From positions 79,653 through 143,652 of the forward strand of contig JAACAK010000049.1 in assembly GCA_011774835.1 (NCBI GenBank): a DNA stretch of 64,000 nucleotides. The letters are read 5' to 3'. A program made the position numbers and the translations under genes. Below, one piece after another: positions 25,953-35,251 of this stretch. Below the pieces are notes generated by a model. The model did not search any database and was not told where the DNA came from. It saw nothing but the letters and a program-made list of their open reading frames with translations. The stretch is from Candidatus Kutchimonas denitrificans (GTDB lineage: Bacteria; Gemmatimonadota; Gemmatimonadetes; Palauibacterales; KS3-K002). Every line of letters begins with the position of its first letter. Position 1 is the first letter of the stretch.

Positions 25953-26527
25953 AGCACATCCTCCAGTTGCTCGGCAAGGTTCCGGCGAGCCGAGTAAAGA
26001 CGCGACATGACCGTTCCGATCGGGATCGACAGCAGCTCGGCGATCTCCTTGTAGCGGAGCCCCTGAAACTCCCTGAGGACCAGCACCTCACGTTCCCTCT
26101 CCGAAAGCTCATCGATCGCCGTCTCGAGACGGGCTCGCAGTTCCGCCCGCTCCGCCTCGCGGGCAGGATCCCTCGCGGTGGCCCTAGCCTCATCCGCCAG
26201 CCAGGGGGTCGCCTCTTCCATCCGGCGACGACGGGTCCGACGGTCCCGAAGGTGATTGAAGCACAATCGCCGCACGATCTGGTAAAGCCAGGGGTAGAAC
26301 GGCCGCTCGGGATCGAGCGACGCGTGAGCTCGATAGGCTCGCGCGAAGGCGTCCTGCGAGAGGTCCAGGGCATCGTCGTGGGCGCCCACCAGCCCCAGAG
26401 CCACGTAATAGGCGCGCCGCATATAGATCGTCACCAGGGTGCCGAACGCCGTTCGATCCCCCTCCCGGGCCCGGGCGACCAGCTCACGCTCTTCCCCGGC
26501 CCTGTCTGCCTCCAACGCTGTGTCCAC
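25949..26527 (-). CDS. ECF-type RNA polymerase sigma factor
   Basis: DDALDLSQDAFARAYRAHASLDPERPFYPWLYQIVRRLCFNHLRDRRTRR; LSEREREVLVLREFQGLRYKEIAELLSIPIGTVMSRLYSARRNL. Confidence 0.92.
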   Translation of the reverse strand: MDTALEADRAGEERELVARAREGDRTAFGTLVTIYMRRAYYVALGLVGAHDDALDLSQDAFARAYRAHASLDPERPFYPWLYQIVRRLCFNHLRDRRTRRRRMEEATPWLADEARATARDPAREAERAELRARLETAIDELSEREREVLVLREFQGLRYKEIAELLSIPIGTVMSRLYSARRNLAEQLEDVL

Positions 26528-26652
26528 GGACGGCCTCCGTTTCGCCGGTCCTCGACCAGGTTACACCTCGGCGGCCGGTTTTATTCACCGGTCCGACCGC
26601 TAGCAGTTTGGGCCGCCGGCGGCCTGGAGGGTAGGGGTGGGGGTCGGCAGTT

Positions 26653-26675
26653 GGGAGTAGGGAGTGGGGAGTGGG
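26653..26675 (+). repeat. G-quadruplex-type G-run
   Basis: GGGAGTAGGGAGTGGGGAGTGGG: four runs of at least 3 G with short loops. Confidence 0.6.
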
Positions 26676-26687
26676 CTTATCGTGAGA

Positions 26688-26717
26688 GAGCCCGGAGGCA
26701 GATCTCCCTCCGGGCTC
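26688..26717. terminator. Hairpin, possible terminator
   Basis: Perfect 11-bp stem GAGCCCGGAGG / CCTCCGGGCTC, 8-nt loop; no strong U-tract. Confidence 0.4.
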
Positions 26718-27333
26718 GGGCAGCGGCGTCGCCTGGGCCTTCGGCGACCCGCGTACCGGCGGGTCAGCTCGTCAACGACGCGGCTTCGCGCCGCTCGCTT
26801 TGATGCGGTGCATCACCACGGCGACAGCAGCGGGAGGTCGGAGATTTCACCGCCGCCGCGAACTCGAGGCTCGAGACCGTGACGGCGGCGCCACGACCCG
26901 ACGCCGTCATCCTTCCCGTTGTCGCGCCGCCGCCGCCAAACGGACCAGCGTATCCTGTGCCTCAAAAGCGCCGGCGGCGATTCCATGCTGAGGTAGACGT
27001 AACTCGGCTCGTCGAACCCGACCTCCTCATGTTCGCGCGTTTCACCATCCATCGCTCGTTCCCTTTTCGCAGACGCGACTACCCGGCGTCCCCCACCCCA
27101 CCAGCGAGGTGAGGCGAAGCAGACAGGGATTCCTGTGCCTCGAGAGTGGACCTTCCGTGGGCGAGTAGAGGCAACTCGTGTGCCGCGAACGGCCGTAGCG
27201 GCGCTATCTGAATCTCGTCCAACGGCTTGCGAAATCGGATGGCGGGACCACCGCTGCTTCCATCGGTCATTCTGCCCGGGAATTCGGCGCAAGCTTTTGC
27301 AGGAGAGGGAAAACTTGTTTTCAGGTGGGGCGC

Positions 27334-28095
27334 CTACTCGTCGACTTCGATCCCCTCGCGAGCCAGGAAGTGGCGGACCTCGTAGGCGATCGCCTTGAGC
27401 AGTTCCACCTCGCGCCCATCGAGATCGGCCCGACCGGCGACGCTGCGCAACGTTCGGAGGACCGCGGTCGTTCGATGTGCCTTGAAGAAATCGATCGCGT
27501 GCAGCGACTTCTCCACCTGCTCGAACAGCTCCTCGAGCTCCATCCGAGTGGCCCGTTGTGAGTCGTGGCGCGGTGCCTTGAACGGATCGGCCACTTCGGC
27601 GGCCACGGCGATCTCGTATGCGACGACGAGCACGGCCTGAGCCAGGTTGAGGCTCGCGTGGTCGGGATCCGTCGGGATGACCACGACCCGATCGCAGAGG
27701 TCGAGCTCCTCGTTGCTCAGCCCCCGATCCTCGCGTCCGAAGACCAGGGCCACCTCCTGACCGGTGCACGCCTTCGCCAGCACTTCGGCCGCCTGCTCCC
27801 GCGGCCGCCGGTAGGCGCGCCGCACGGTCCGACCGCGGGCGCTCGTCCCCACCACCAGCTGGCTGTCAGCGACGGCCTCGGCCAGGCTGTCGAAGAGCCT
27901 GGCCGACCCGATGATGTCCATCCCCGTGTGCGCGATCCCTTCGATCCGGTAAGTGTCGAAATCGTCAGGGTCGATTAGGTACAGCCGGCTCAGTCCCATA
28001 TTCTTCATCGCCCGCACAACGGCGCCGATGTTCACGGGATCCTTGGGCCGATTGAGGACGAGGACGATGCGTCCCAACTCTTGCGGCGGAGCCAT
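27334..28095 (-). CDS. SpoU/TrmH-family RNA methyltransferase (TrmJ-like)
   Basis: IVLVLNRPKDPVNIGAVVRAMKNMGLSRLYLIDP; VALVFGREDRGLSNEELDLCDRVVVIPTDPDHASLNLAQAV. Confidence 0.93.
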   Translation of the reverse strand: MAPPQELGRIVLVLNRPKDPVNIGAVVRAMKNMGLSRLYLIDPDDFDTYRIEGIAHTGMDIIGSARLFDSLAEAVADSQLVVGTSARGRTVRRAYRRPREQAAEVLAKACTGQEVALVFGREDRGLSNEELDLCDRVVVIPTDPDHASLNLAQAVLVVAYEIAVAAEVADPFKAPRHDSQRATRMELEELFEQVEKSLHAIDFFKAHRTTAVLRTLRSVAGRADLDGREVELLKAIAYEVRHFLAREGIEVDE

Positions 28096-28161
28096 GGCGT
28101 GATTATACGGCAAGGCCCGGCTCAGGAGTAGCAGCTCGACCAGAGGAAGGGATCGATTACC

Positions 28162-28446
28162 GTGACTGAGACCAGCAACAACATAGAGTGCTCCCGCTGC
28201 GGCCAGAACCGGGCCCAGCTCGACGGGCCGCCTTTCCGCGATGAGCTCGGCGAGCGCGTACACGAGAACATATGCCAGGTCTGCTGGGACGAATGGCTTC
28301 AGCGCCAGATGCAGCTGATCAACCACTACGCGCTCGACGTGAGAACACCCGAGGCCCGGGAGTTCCTGAGGCGCAACGTCCAGGCCTTTCTGTTCGGCGA
28401 GGGGCCCGGCGACGAGATCGACACCAGCATGGAAGGCAAGCTTTAG
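28162..28446 (+). CDS. YggX-like Fe(2+)-trafficking protein with two CxxC motifs
   Basis: IECSRCGQN...LGERVHENICQVCWDEWLQRQMQLINHYALDVRTPEAREFLRRNVQAFLF resembles YggX (LGKR-WxxWxxxQxxLINExxL...FLF). Confidence 0.8.
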   Translation: MTETSNNIECSRCGQNRAQLDGPPFRDELGERVHENICQVCWDEWLQRQMQLINHYALDVRTPEAREFLRRNVQAFLFGEGPGDEIDTSMEGKL

Positions 28447-28502
28447 GTCGGTGTACTGTTTGCGGTGAGGCGGTGTGCGGTGCGGGGTGATCGGTGCGCC
28501 GG

Positions 28503-29303
28503 TCACTGAGCGACGGGTCGGTAGAGGGGGTGGCCGAAGCGTTCGACGCCGTAGTCGGTGATGACCGCCTCACCGTCGTCCGAGGTCAGCCACTTCGCGA
28601 AGGCCAGAGCCCCCTCGGGAGCCCGGGCGTCGGCGACCACGATCACGCTGTAGACGTTTCGCAGGCGCGGATCGCCCTCCACCAGGAGGTCGAGCTCCAG
28701 CGTGCTGGCCAGGGCCGTGAACGTGGCCCGATCGGCGATGGTGTAAGCGCCTCGATCGGAGGCCGCCCGGAGTACAGCGCCCATCCCCTGCCCCATCTCG
28801 CGATAACCGCTGCCGGGGTCCCGACCGCCGCGGAGCTCCAGCTCTTTTCGGTGCGTGCCCGACTCGTCTCCTCGAGACAGAAAGAGCTCGCCAGAGTCGG
28901 CGATGCGACTCAGCGCCTCGGCGGCATCGGTCATCCCGCGGATGCCGGCAGGGTCCGATTCGCGACCGACGATGACGAAGTCGTTTTCCATCACCGGCCG
29001 GCGCTCCAATCCGTGGCCCGCCTCCATGAATTCTCGCTCGGCTCGCGGCGCGTGGGCCAGCAGAACGTCCAGGTCGCCGCGCCGACCCAATGACAGCAGC
29101 TCGCCGCTGCCGGCCGCCACGAACCGCACGCGCCACTCCGGATGCGCGCGGCCAAACGCCGGGATCAGGACGTCGATCAGACCCGAGTCCTGCAGCGTGG
29201 TCGGCACCCCGACGACGATCGTTCGGAGGGCATCGCCCCGGCACCCCGCCGTCGCCAGGCCGCAGAGCAGTGTGATGAGAGTCCGAACTGTCGCGCGCAT
29301 CAT
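28503..29303 (-). CDS. Tungstate-type ABC substrate-binding lipoprotein (TupA-like), orphan
   Basis: Lipobox-like LATAGC; VVGVPTTLQDSGLIDVLIPAF; RRPVMENDFVIVGRESDPAGI; FLSRGDESGTHRKELEL; GQGMGAVL. Confidence 0.87.
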   Translation of the reverse strand: MMRATVRTLITLLCGLATAGCRGDALRTIVVGVPTTLQDSGLIDVLIPAFGRAHPEWRVRFVAAGSGELLSLGRRGDLDVLLAHAPRAEREFMEAGHGLERRPVMENDFVIVGRESDPAGIRGMTDAAEALSRIADSGELFLSRGDESGTHRKELELRGGRDPGSGYREMGQGMGAVLRAASDRGAYTIADRATFTALASTLELDLLVEGDPRLRNVYSVIVVADARAPEGALAFAKWLTSDDGEAVITDYGVERFGHPLYRPVAQ

Positions 29304-29466
29304 TTGTGAATGATGAGCAACGGCTCTACACCGCCGCCTGTTTCCCGGCTCCCCTTTCGGTTCACGGATCGGCTTTCCAATATGGAGCCACCTCACGAAA
29401 GGCCGAAACAGTGAACGCCAAGACCATCTGGATCCCGGGCTGATTCAACCGAGCGGAGGTCGTCCG

Positions 29467-29883
29467 ATGGAATTCCGTCGAGCCTTTTCCGGCGCGCCCT
29501 GGGAGTCGCGCGTCGGCTACTGCCGCGCCGTTCGCGCGGGCCCTCACATCTACGTCACCGGCACGGCCGCCGCGGCGGATGACGGCGGCGTTCACGCCCC
29601 CGGCGACGGCTACGCTCAGGCGAAACGCTGCTTCCAGATCATCGAGCGAGCCCTCGGAGAGCTGGGCGCCGAGCTGGCCGATGTCGTGCGGACCCGGATG
29701 TTCGTCACCGATATCGGCCGCTGGGAGGAGTTCGGCCGCGCCCACCGCGAGTTCTTCGGCGACCACCCGCCAGCCACGAGCATGGTCGAGATCCAGAGAT
29801 TGATCGACCCCGCGATGTTGATCGAGATCGAGGCGGACGCCGTCTGCCGCAGCGGCGACGAGGCATCCGGAAACAAGGGCTAG
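29467..29883 (+). CDS. RidA/YjgF-family protein
   Basis: YCRAVRAGPHIYVTGTAA...DVVRTRMFVTDIGRWEEFGRAHREFFGDHPPATSMVEIQRLIDPAMLIEIEADAV. Confidence 0.9.
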   Translation: MEFRRAFSGAPWESRVGYCRAVRAGPHIYVTGTAAAADDGGVHAPGDGYAQAKRCFQIIERALGELGAELADVVRTRMFVTDIGRWEEFGRAHREFFGDHPPATSMVEIQRLIDPAMLIEIEADAVCRSGDEASGNKG

Positions 29884-29905
29884 ACCGGGCGTCCAGCGCC
29901 GGCGG

Positions 29906-30748
29906 CTACATATCGCCGAGTTGCCCTTTCAGGAACGCGACCGCGCGGGGCCACGCGTTCTGTGCGGCGTTCAGGTTCGCGCCGTCGCGGCCGTCCTGCC
30001 GTCGCAGAAAGCCGTGACCCGCGCCGTCGTAGATCTCGTACTCGTAGAACTTGCCCAGACGCGCCATCTCCTCCTCGGCCGGCCCGATCGTCGCGTTGAC
30101 CCGGGCGTCGTCACCGCCGTAAAGGCCGAGTACCGGCGCCTCGATGTCGGCCAGCGCCTCGGCGTCGGGAGCGGTGCCGTAGTAGACCACCGCGGCGTCG
30201 AGCTCCGGCTGCGCCGTGGCGTACATGAAGCTAACCGAGCCACCCCAGCAGAAGCCGATCGAGGCGAAGCTCGACGTCGCCGCCGGCAGCGAGGTGGCGT
30301 AGCGCACCGCACCGTTCAGTCTCCGCACGATCTCGCCGCGATCCAGCTCCCGAATCGCGCGCCGCACCTCACCCGACTCGAACGACTCGGTACCGCCGCC
30401 GCCCGGGCCCTTACCGCTCAACAGGTCGGGCGCGACGGCGATGAACCCTTCCGCGGCCAGCTGGTCCGCCACGCCCCGCACCCAATCGGTCAGCCCGAAG
30501 ATCTCGTGGATCACGACGACGACCGGCGCCGGATCGCTCCGCTCAGGGTAGACGACCCAGGCCAGCACCGAGTCGCCCGACCCGGCGTCGTACTGGACCC
30601 ATTCGCCGTGGCGCGGCGACGACTCGAGTCGTGCCTCGACGGCCTCGGCGTCCGCCGGCAATTCCTGAGCGCTGGCCGAAGCCGCGGGCGTGACGGCCAG
30701 CGCCAGCACCGAAACGGCCCGGACACTCCATGAAGCTGCTGTTCGCAC
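29906..30748 (-). CDS. Secreted dienelactone hydrolase-family protein
   Basis: VVVIHEIFGLTDWVRGVADQLAAEGFIAVAPDLL; IGFCWGGSVS; GAGHGFLRR; signal peptide; GTG start with aggagg SD. Confidence 0.88.
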   Translation of the reverse strand: MRTAASWSVRAVSVLALAVTPAASASAQELPADAEAVEARLESSPRHGEWVQYDAGSGDSVLAWVVYPERSDPAPVVVVIHEIFGLTDWVRGVADQLAAEGFIAVAPDLLSGKGPGGGGTESFESGEVRRAIRELDRGEIVRRLNGAVRYATSLPAATSSFASIGFCWGGSVSFMYATAQPELDAAVVYYGTAPDAEALADIEAPVLGLYGGDDARVNATIGPAEEEMARLGKFYEYEIYDGAGHGFLRRQDGRDGANLNAAQNAWPRAVAFLKGQLGDM

Positions 30749-31005
30749 GATCGCCTCCTGGTCAGCGGTTAGGGCTGAGCTGAGATCGAATTCTCCCAAA
30801 GCCTCGTCATGGAAAGTCCGAAGATGCGCCGGACCGTCCGCGACTTCAAGTTGGCGGCCTCAGAGGCTGGCGCAGCCGCGTCGGGTTAGATAGAATCGCG
30901 TGGCGTCCACCGTTCAGAATATCCCCAACCATGCCCGCTTGCAGGGATCATCGGCGCGCCCGACCGGCGATCCTTTCGGACGTAACATCGACGAGGAGTC
31001 CGCAG

Positions 31006-33606
31006 ATGATGACCAAGCCCATTAGACACGCCGCAGCCCTGACACTCGCCGCGGTCAGCCTTTCCGCCCCGCGCCCCGTCAGCGCCCAGGTTCCGAACTT
31101 CGCCGAAGTATCCGGGCACGAGTTCGGCGAGCGCATCACCGTGCACGCCGAGGCGATGCGCTACCTGGAGCGGTTGGCCGAGACCTCCGATCGGGTGACC
31201 GTCGCGGACCAGGGCGTCAGCTGGGAGGGGCGTCGCCTCCTGTACGCGATCGTCAGCGCGCCGGAGAACCATGCGCGACTCGACGCGATCCGCGAGGCGT
31301 CGAACCGTCTGGGCGATCCGCGGGTCACCACCCCGGACCAGGTGACCGAGATCATCGCCGAACAGCCGGTGGTCATGTGGTACGGCGGCTCGATCCACGG
31401 GTTCGAGCTGTCGGGCTCCGAGGGCGTGCTCAAGCTTCTGGAGCATCTGACCACGCGCAGCGACCCGGCGACGATGGAGGTTCTGAACAACGCGGTGATC
31501 ATCATCGACCCGATGCTCAACCCAGACGGCCGCGACGCTTTCGCTTACCTGAACCATCAGAACATCGGCGCGGAGCCGAACCCGAACCCCGACGACTGGG
31601 TAAACGATTTCAACTTCTGGCAGGCGCTCAAGTTCCGCACCGGTCACTATTACTTCGATACGAACCGCGACTGGTTCGCCCACACACAGCGCGAGACCCG
31701 GGCTCGCGTCCCCACGATCATCGCCTGGCGCCCACAGATCGTGATCGACATGCACGAGATGGGATCCGATGTCGAGTTCTGGTTCGATCCCGGCACCGAT
31801 CCGTACGCGCCCTACTTTCCCGAACACTCGAAACGCTGGTTCGACATCTTCAGCCGCGCCTACGCCGCCGCTTTCGATTCCGCCGGCTTCGAGTACATGA
31901 CCCGCGAGCGGTTCGACTACTTCTATCCCGGCTACACCACCTCGTTCGGCGACTACCAGGGCGCCGTCGGCATGCTCTACGAGCAGGGCTCCAGCCGCGG
32001 CCTCGCCCTGGAGCGGCCCGACGGCTCGGTTCGCACGCTGGCCGACGCCCTCGAGCAGCAGTACGTGGCCGCCTGGACCGCCGCGCGTACCGCCGTCGCC
32101 AATCGCGAGCGGTTGCTGCGGGAGCATAGCGACGCGCTGCGCGCCGACGTCGCCGCCGGCCGCGAGGGGTTTCGTCGGTATCTGATCGCACCCGAGGGTG
32201 ACCCGCTGCACGTCGTCGAGCTGGCCAACTTGCTGCTGCGGAACGGGATCGAGGTGAGCGTCCTGAGCCGTCCCCAGCGGCTGAGCGGGGTTCGGGATCG
32301 GGCCGGTTCGGATGTCGGCTCGCGGGAGTTCCCTGCCGGTACGTACGTCGTCGAGGCCGCACAGCCGCGTGCCCGGCTGGTGCGCACGCTACTCGAGCCC
32401 GACGTCCCTACGCCCGAGGATTTCCTGCGCGAGGCCCGGGCGCGGGTCGAGCGTGGCGAGAGCGCCCGCTTCTACGACATCACCGGCTGGTCATTGCCCC
32501 TCCTGTTCAACGCCGGCGGTTACAGCACGTCCGACGGCCGCGACCTGGCCGCCGAGCCACTGACCGGTCCGGTGATGGCGACCGCCCGCACTCCCGGCAC
32601 GCGGCCCGGCTACGCCTATCTGATCGACGGCAAGCAGGTGGCATCGGTCGCGGCGCTGTACCATCTGAAGGCGGACGGGTACCGCGCCTCCTTCCTGACC
32701 GAGCCGACGCGAATCGGCGGCCACGACTATTCCAGCGGAACGGTTATCGTCCGGCTGGGCCAGAACGACGAGAGCGTGCACGAGGCGATCGCCGCGATCG
32801 CTGAACGGTATGGCCTGGAGGTGAGAGGAACGGAGAGCGGCTACTCGGAGCCCGGCTTCCCGACCCTCGGGTCGGGTGACGCCACGTTCATGGTGGAGAG
32901 GCCAGAGATCGCCATCCTGGGCGAGAACCCGATATCGGGATACTCGTTCGGCTGGGCGTGGTACACCCTCGACCGACAGTACGGGATCCCGGTAACCGTC
33001 CTTCGGACGAGCTCGGTCGGCGACACGCCGCTCGACGAATACAACGTGATCATCGTTCCGTCGACGTTCGGCCCCCTGGCCAACGCGCTGGGAGACGATG
33101 GAGTCGAGCGGCTGAAGACTTGGGTGCGCGACGGCGGTACGCTGATCACCATCGGCTCGGCCACCGAGTTCGCACGGCGGGGGCTCGAGCTGATCTCGTT
33201 GCGGTCGTGGTACGAGCTGGAAGAGAACGAGGAGGCGCAGCGGTTTGGGGTTCCCGGCGCCATCGTCGAGACGGAACTGAACGACCACGTCTGGATGACC
33301 GCCGGCTACGCAGGGGACCGACTCCCCGTGCTGTTGAACTCCAGCACCATCTACCTCATGCCCGAGGGGCCGCCATCGTCACGGGTGCGTGCCGTGGCCA
33401 CCTATTCGACCCCGGACCCGCTGCTCTCCGGTCACGCCTGGAGCGAGACGCTGGAGCGCGTCCCCGGCGCCGTCTACGCCTACGAGGAGCGGGTCGGCTC
33501 CGGCCGGGTGATCGCCTTCGCCGAGGACCTGAACTTCCGGGCCTACTGCCGGGGGCTCAACCGGCTGTTCCTGAACGCCGCGGTCGTGGGCCCCAGCGCG
33601 CCATAG
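31006..33606 (+). CDS. Secreted M14-family zinc carboxypeptidase-like protein
   Basis: Signal peptide; VVMWYGGSIHGFELSGSEGVLKLLEHL (HxxE); IIIDPMLNPDGRDAF; ATG 31006. Confidence 0.87.
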   Translation: MMTKPIRHAAALTLAAVSLSAPRPVSAQVPNFAEVSGHEFGERITVHAEAMRYLERLAETSDRVTVADQGVSWEGRRLLYAIVSAPENHARLDAIREASNRLGDPRVTTPDQVTEIIAEQPVVMWYGGSIHGFELSGSEGVLKLLEHLTTRSDPATMEVLNNAVIIIDPMLNPDGRDAFAYLNHQNIGAEPNPNPDDWVNDFNFWQALKFRTGHYYFDTNRDWFAHTQRETRARVPTIIAWRPQIVIDMHEMGSDVEFWFDPGTDPYAPYFPEHSKRWFDIFSRAYAAAFDSAGFEYMTRERFDYFYPGYTTSFGDYQGAVGMLYEQGSSRGLALERPDGSVRTLADALEQQYVAAWTAARTAVANRERLLREHSDALRADVAAGREGFRRYLIAPEGDPLHVVELANLLLRNGIEVSVLSRPQRLSGVRDRAGSDVGSREFPAGTYVVEAAQPRARLVRTLLEPDVPTPEDFLREARARVERGESARFYDITGWSLPLLFNAGGYSTSDGRDLAAEPLTGPVMATARTPGTRPGYAYLIDGKQVASVAALYHLKADGYRASFLTEPTRIGGHDYSSGTVIVRLGQNDESVHEAIAAIAERYGLEVRGTESGYSEPGFPTLGSGDATFMVERPEIAILGENPISGYSFGWAWYTLDRQYGIPVTVLRTSSVGDTPLDEYNVIIVPSTFGPLANALGDDGVERLKTWVRDGGTLITIGSATEFARRGLELISLRSWYELEENEEAQRFGVPGAIVETELNDHVWMTAGYAGDRLPVLLNSSTIYLMPEGPPSSRVRAVATYSTPDPLLSGHAWSETLERVPGAVYAYEERVGSGRVIAFAEDLNFRAYCRGLNRLFLNAAVVGPSAP

Positions 33607-33631
33607 GCCGAGCGGGCGGGACCGAGACCCG

Positions 33632-34564
33632 ATGAACCGAAGCATCGTCGCCGGGCACGGTGCGCTGGCCGTGGTGCAGGTGTTCTTCGGGCTCTTCCCC
33701 ATCTTCGGCACGCTGGCCTTTGCCCCTGGCGGATTTTCCCCACTGGGTGTGGGAAGCTGGCGGATCGTCGCCGGCAGCGTCGCCCTCGGCGGCCTGGCTT
33801 TCTTCGCCTACGGCCGGGCGGCGATCCCCGCAAAGGATGACTGGATCCGTTTCGCCATCTGCGGTCTGCTCGGCGTGGCGCTGAACCAGGGCCTCTTCCT
33901 CGAAGGCCTGGCCCGGTCGACGCCGATGAACGCCGGCCTGGTCATGACGCTGATCCCGGTCTTCACCTTCGCGGTCGCCGCCGCCGCGCGACAGGAGCGA
34001 CTCAGCCCGTTGCGGGCCGCGGGGGTGCTGATCGCCATGGCGGGAGCCGTGCTGCTGTTGATGGGCCGGGGCGGCGGCATGATGCGCGGCTACGGCTTCG
34101 GCAACCTGTTGATGGTGCTGAACGCCCTCTCCTACGCCTGCTTCCTCGTCCTCTCGAAGCGTCTCCTGGGCCGCTATGACTCGCTTGTCGTCATCGCCTG
34201 GGTCTACATCCTGTCGCTGCCGTACCTCCCTTACTTCGTGATCGGCGAGGACCTGCTCGCCGATCCAGGCAACCGCTCGGCCTGGCTGTCGCTCCTTTAC
34301 ATCGTTCTCTTCCCGACCGTCCTCGCCTACCTGCTCAACATGTTCGCACTCGAGCGCGTTCGCGCGACGACGACCGCGGTCTATATCTACGCGCAGCCGC
34401 TGGTGGCGGGATTGGCGGCCTGGATCGTATTCGACGAGCGGCCGTCGATCCGGATGGCCGTCGCGGCGGCTTGTCTGTTCGTCGGCATCTGGCTGGTGGC
34501 GCGCCGGCCCCCGATGGCCGACCCGAGACTTTCGGAGCAGGAGTTCGAACCGGCGGGAACCTGA
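33632..34564 (+). CDS. EamA/DMT-family transporter
   Basis: About 10 hydrophobic helices; EGLARSTPMNAGLVMTLIPVFTF; VRATTTAVYIYAQPLVAGLAAWIVFDE. Confidence 0.9.
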   Translation: MNRSIVAGHGALAVVQVFFGLFPIFGTLAFAPGGFSPLGVGSWRIVAGSVALGGLAFFAYGRAAIPAKDDWIRFAICGLLGVALNQGLFLEGLARSTPMNAGLVMTLIPVFTFAVAAAARQERLSPLRAAGVLIAMAGAVLLLMGRGGGMMRGYGFGNLLMVLNALSYACFLVLSKRLLGRYDSLVVIAWVYILSLPYLPYFVIGEDLLADPGNRSAWLSLLYIVLFPTVLAYLLNMFALERVRATTTAVYIYAQPLVAGLAAWIVFDERPSIRMAVAAACLFVGIWLVARRPPMADPRLSEQEFEPAGT

Positions 34565-34669
34565 TCGTATCGAACCCTCGGCCCCCGGTCGTCCGCTCGC
34601 GGTTCGCGCTGGCAGGCAGGAACCTCGGGCGACTATATTGCTCTTCCAGCCGCACCACCGGGAGCACCG

Positions 34670-35251
34670 ATGTCGTACCGCACCGCCAGCACCGCGCTCT
34701 TCTTGCTGGGGCTCGCCGCGACTGGCCTGGCGCAGACGGACACCACGACCCCCGTACCGTCGCCGGGCGACCCGGCGTTCGAGGCGATCCGTGCGCGTAT
34801 CGACGGCGTGAAGCGAGTGCGGGCTACCACCGAATGGGGCCGGGTCGAGCTGTACGGGCCCGAGCTCACACCCGACGGACTACGATTCGGGCGCGCCCAT
34901 TTCGAGAAGCGGCCGCGCGGGGGCGTCCGTGACTTCCACAGCCCGTTGCCCCTCGATCGGGTCTCGCGCCTCGACGTTCGGGTCGGAACGCCGACCTACG
35001 GCGCGATAGTCGGCACCGGCGCTGGCGTGCTGCTCGCGACCGCTGCCTTCGGCCTCTGCGGCGACTCGTGCGACACCGGCACGGGCTCGAAGGTCGGGGT
35101 GTACCTGGGAGTCACGACGCTGACGACGCTGGTCGGCGCGATGATCGGTCGCGATGGTTGGGGCTGGAGACCGATCTACAGGAGAGAGCGGTCGAGTGCA
35201 GCGGCAGCGCGCTTCTCCCCGGGCGACGGCCGGGTTTCGCTCAGCCGTTGA
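34670..35251 (+). CDS. Hypothetical exported protein
   Basis: Signal peptide MSYRTASTALFLLGLAATGLAQ; glycine-rich membrane segment. Confidence 0.65.
   Translation: MSYRTASTALFLLGLAATGLAQTDTTTPVPSPGDPAFEAIRARIDGVKRVRATTEWGRVELYGPELTPDGLRFGRAHFEKRPRGGVRDFHSPLPLDRVSRLDVRVGTPTYGAIVGTGAGVLLATAAFGLCGDSCDTGTGSKVGVYLGVTTLTTLVGAMIGRDGWGWRPIYRRERSSAAAARFSPGDGRVSLSR

Noticed and set aside
28447-28500. GGTG/GCGG-rich short imperfect repeats after the YggX-like gene
   Set aside because: Low complexity, no clear unit or copy number.
30886-32211. 441-aa minus-strand ORF
   Set aside because: Antisense to the M14 peptidase gene, which has signal peptide and zinc motifs.
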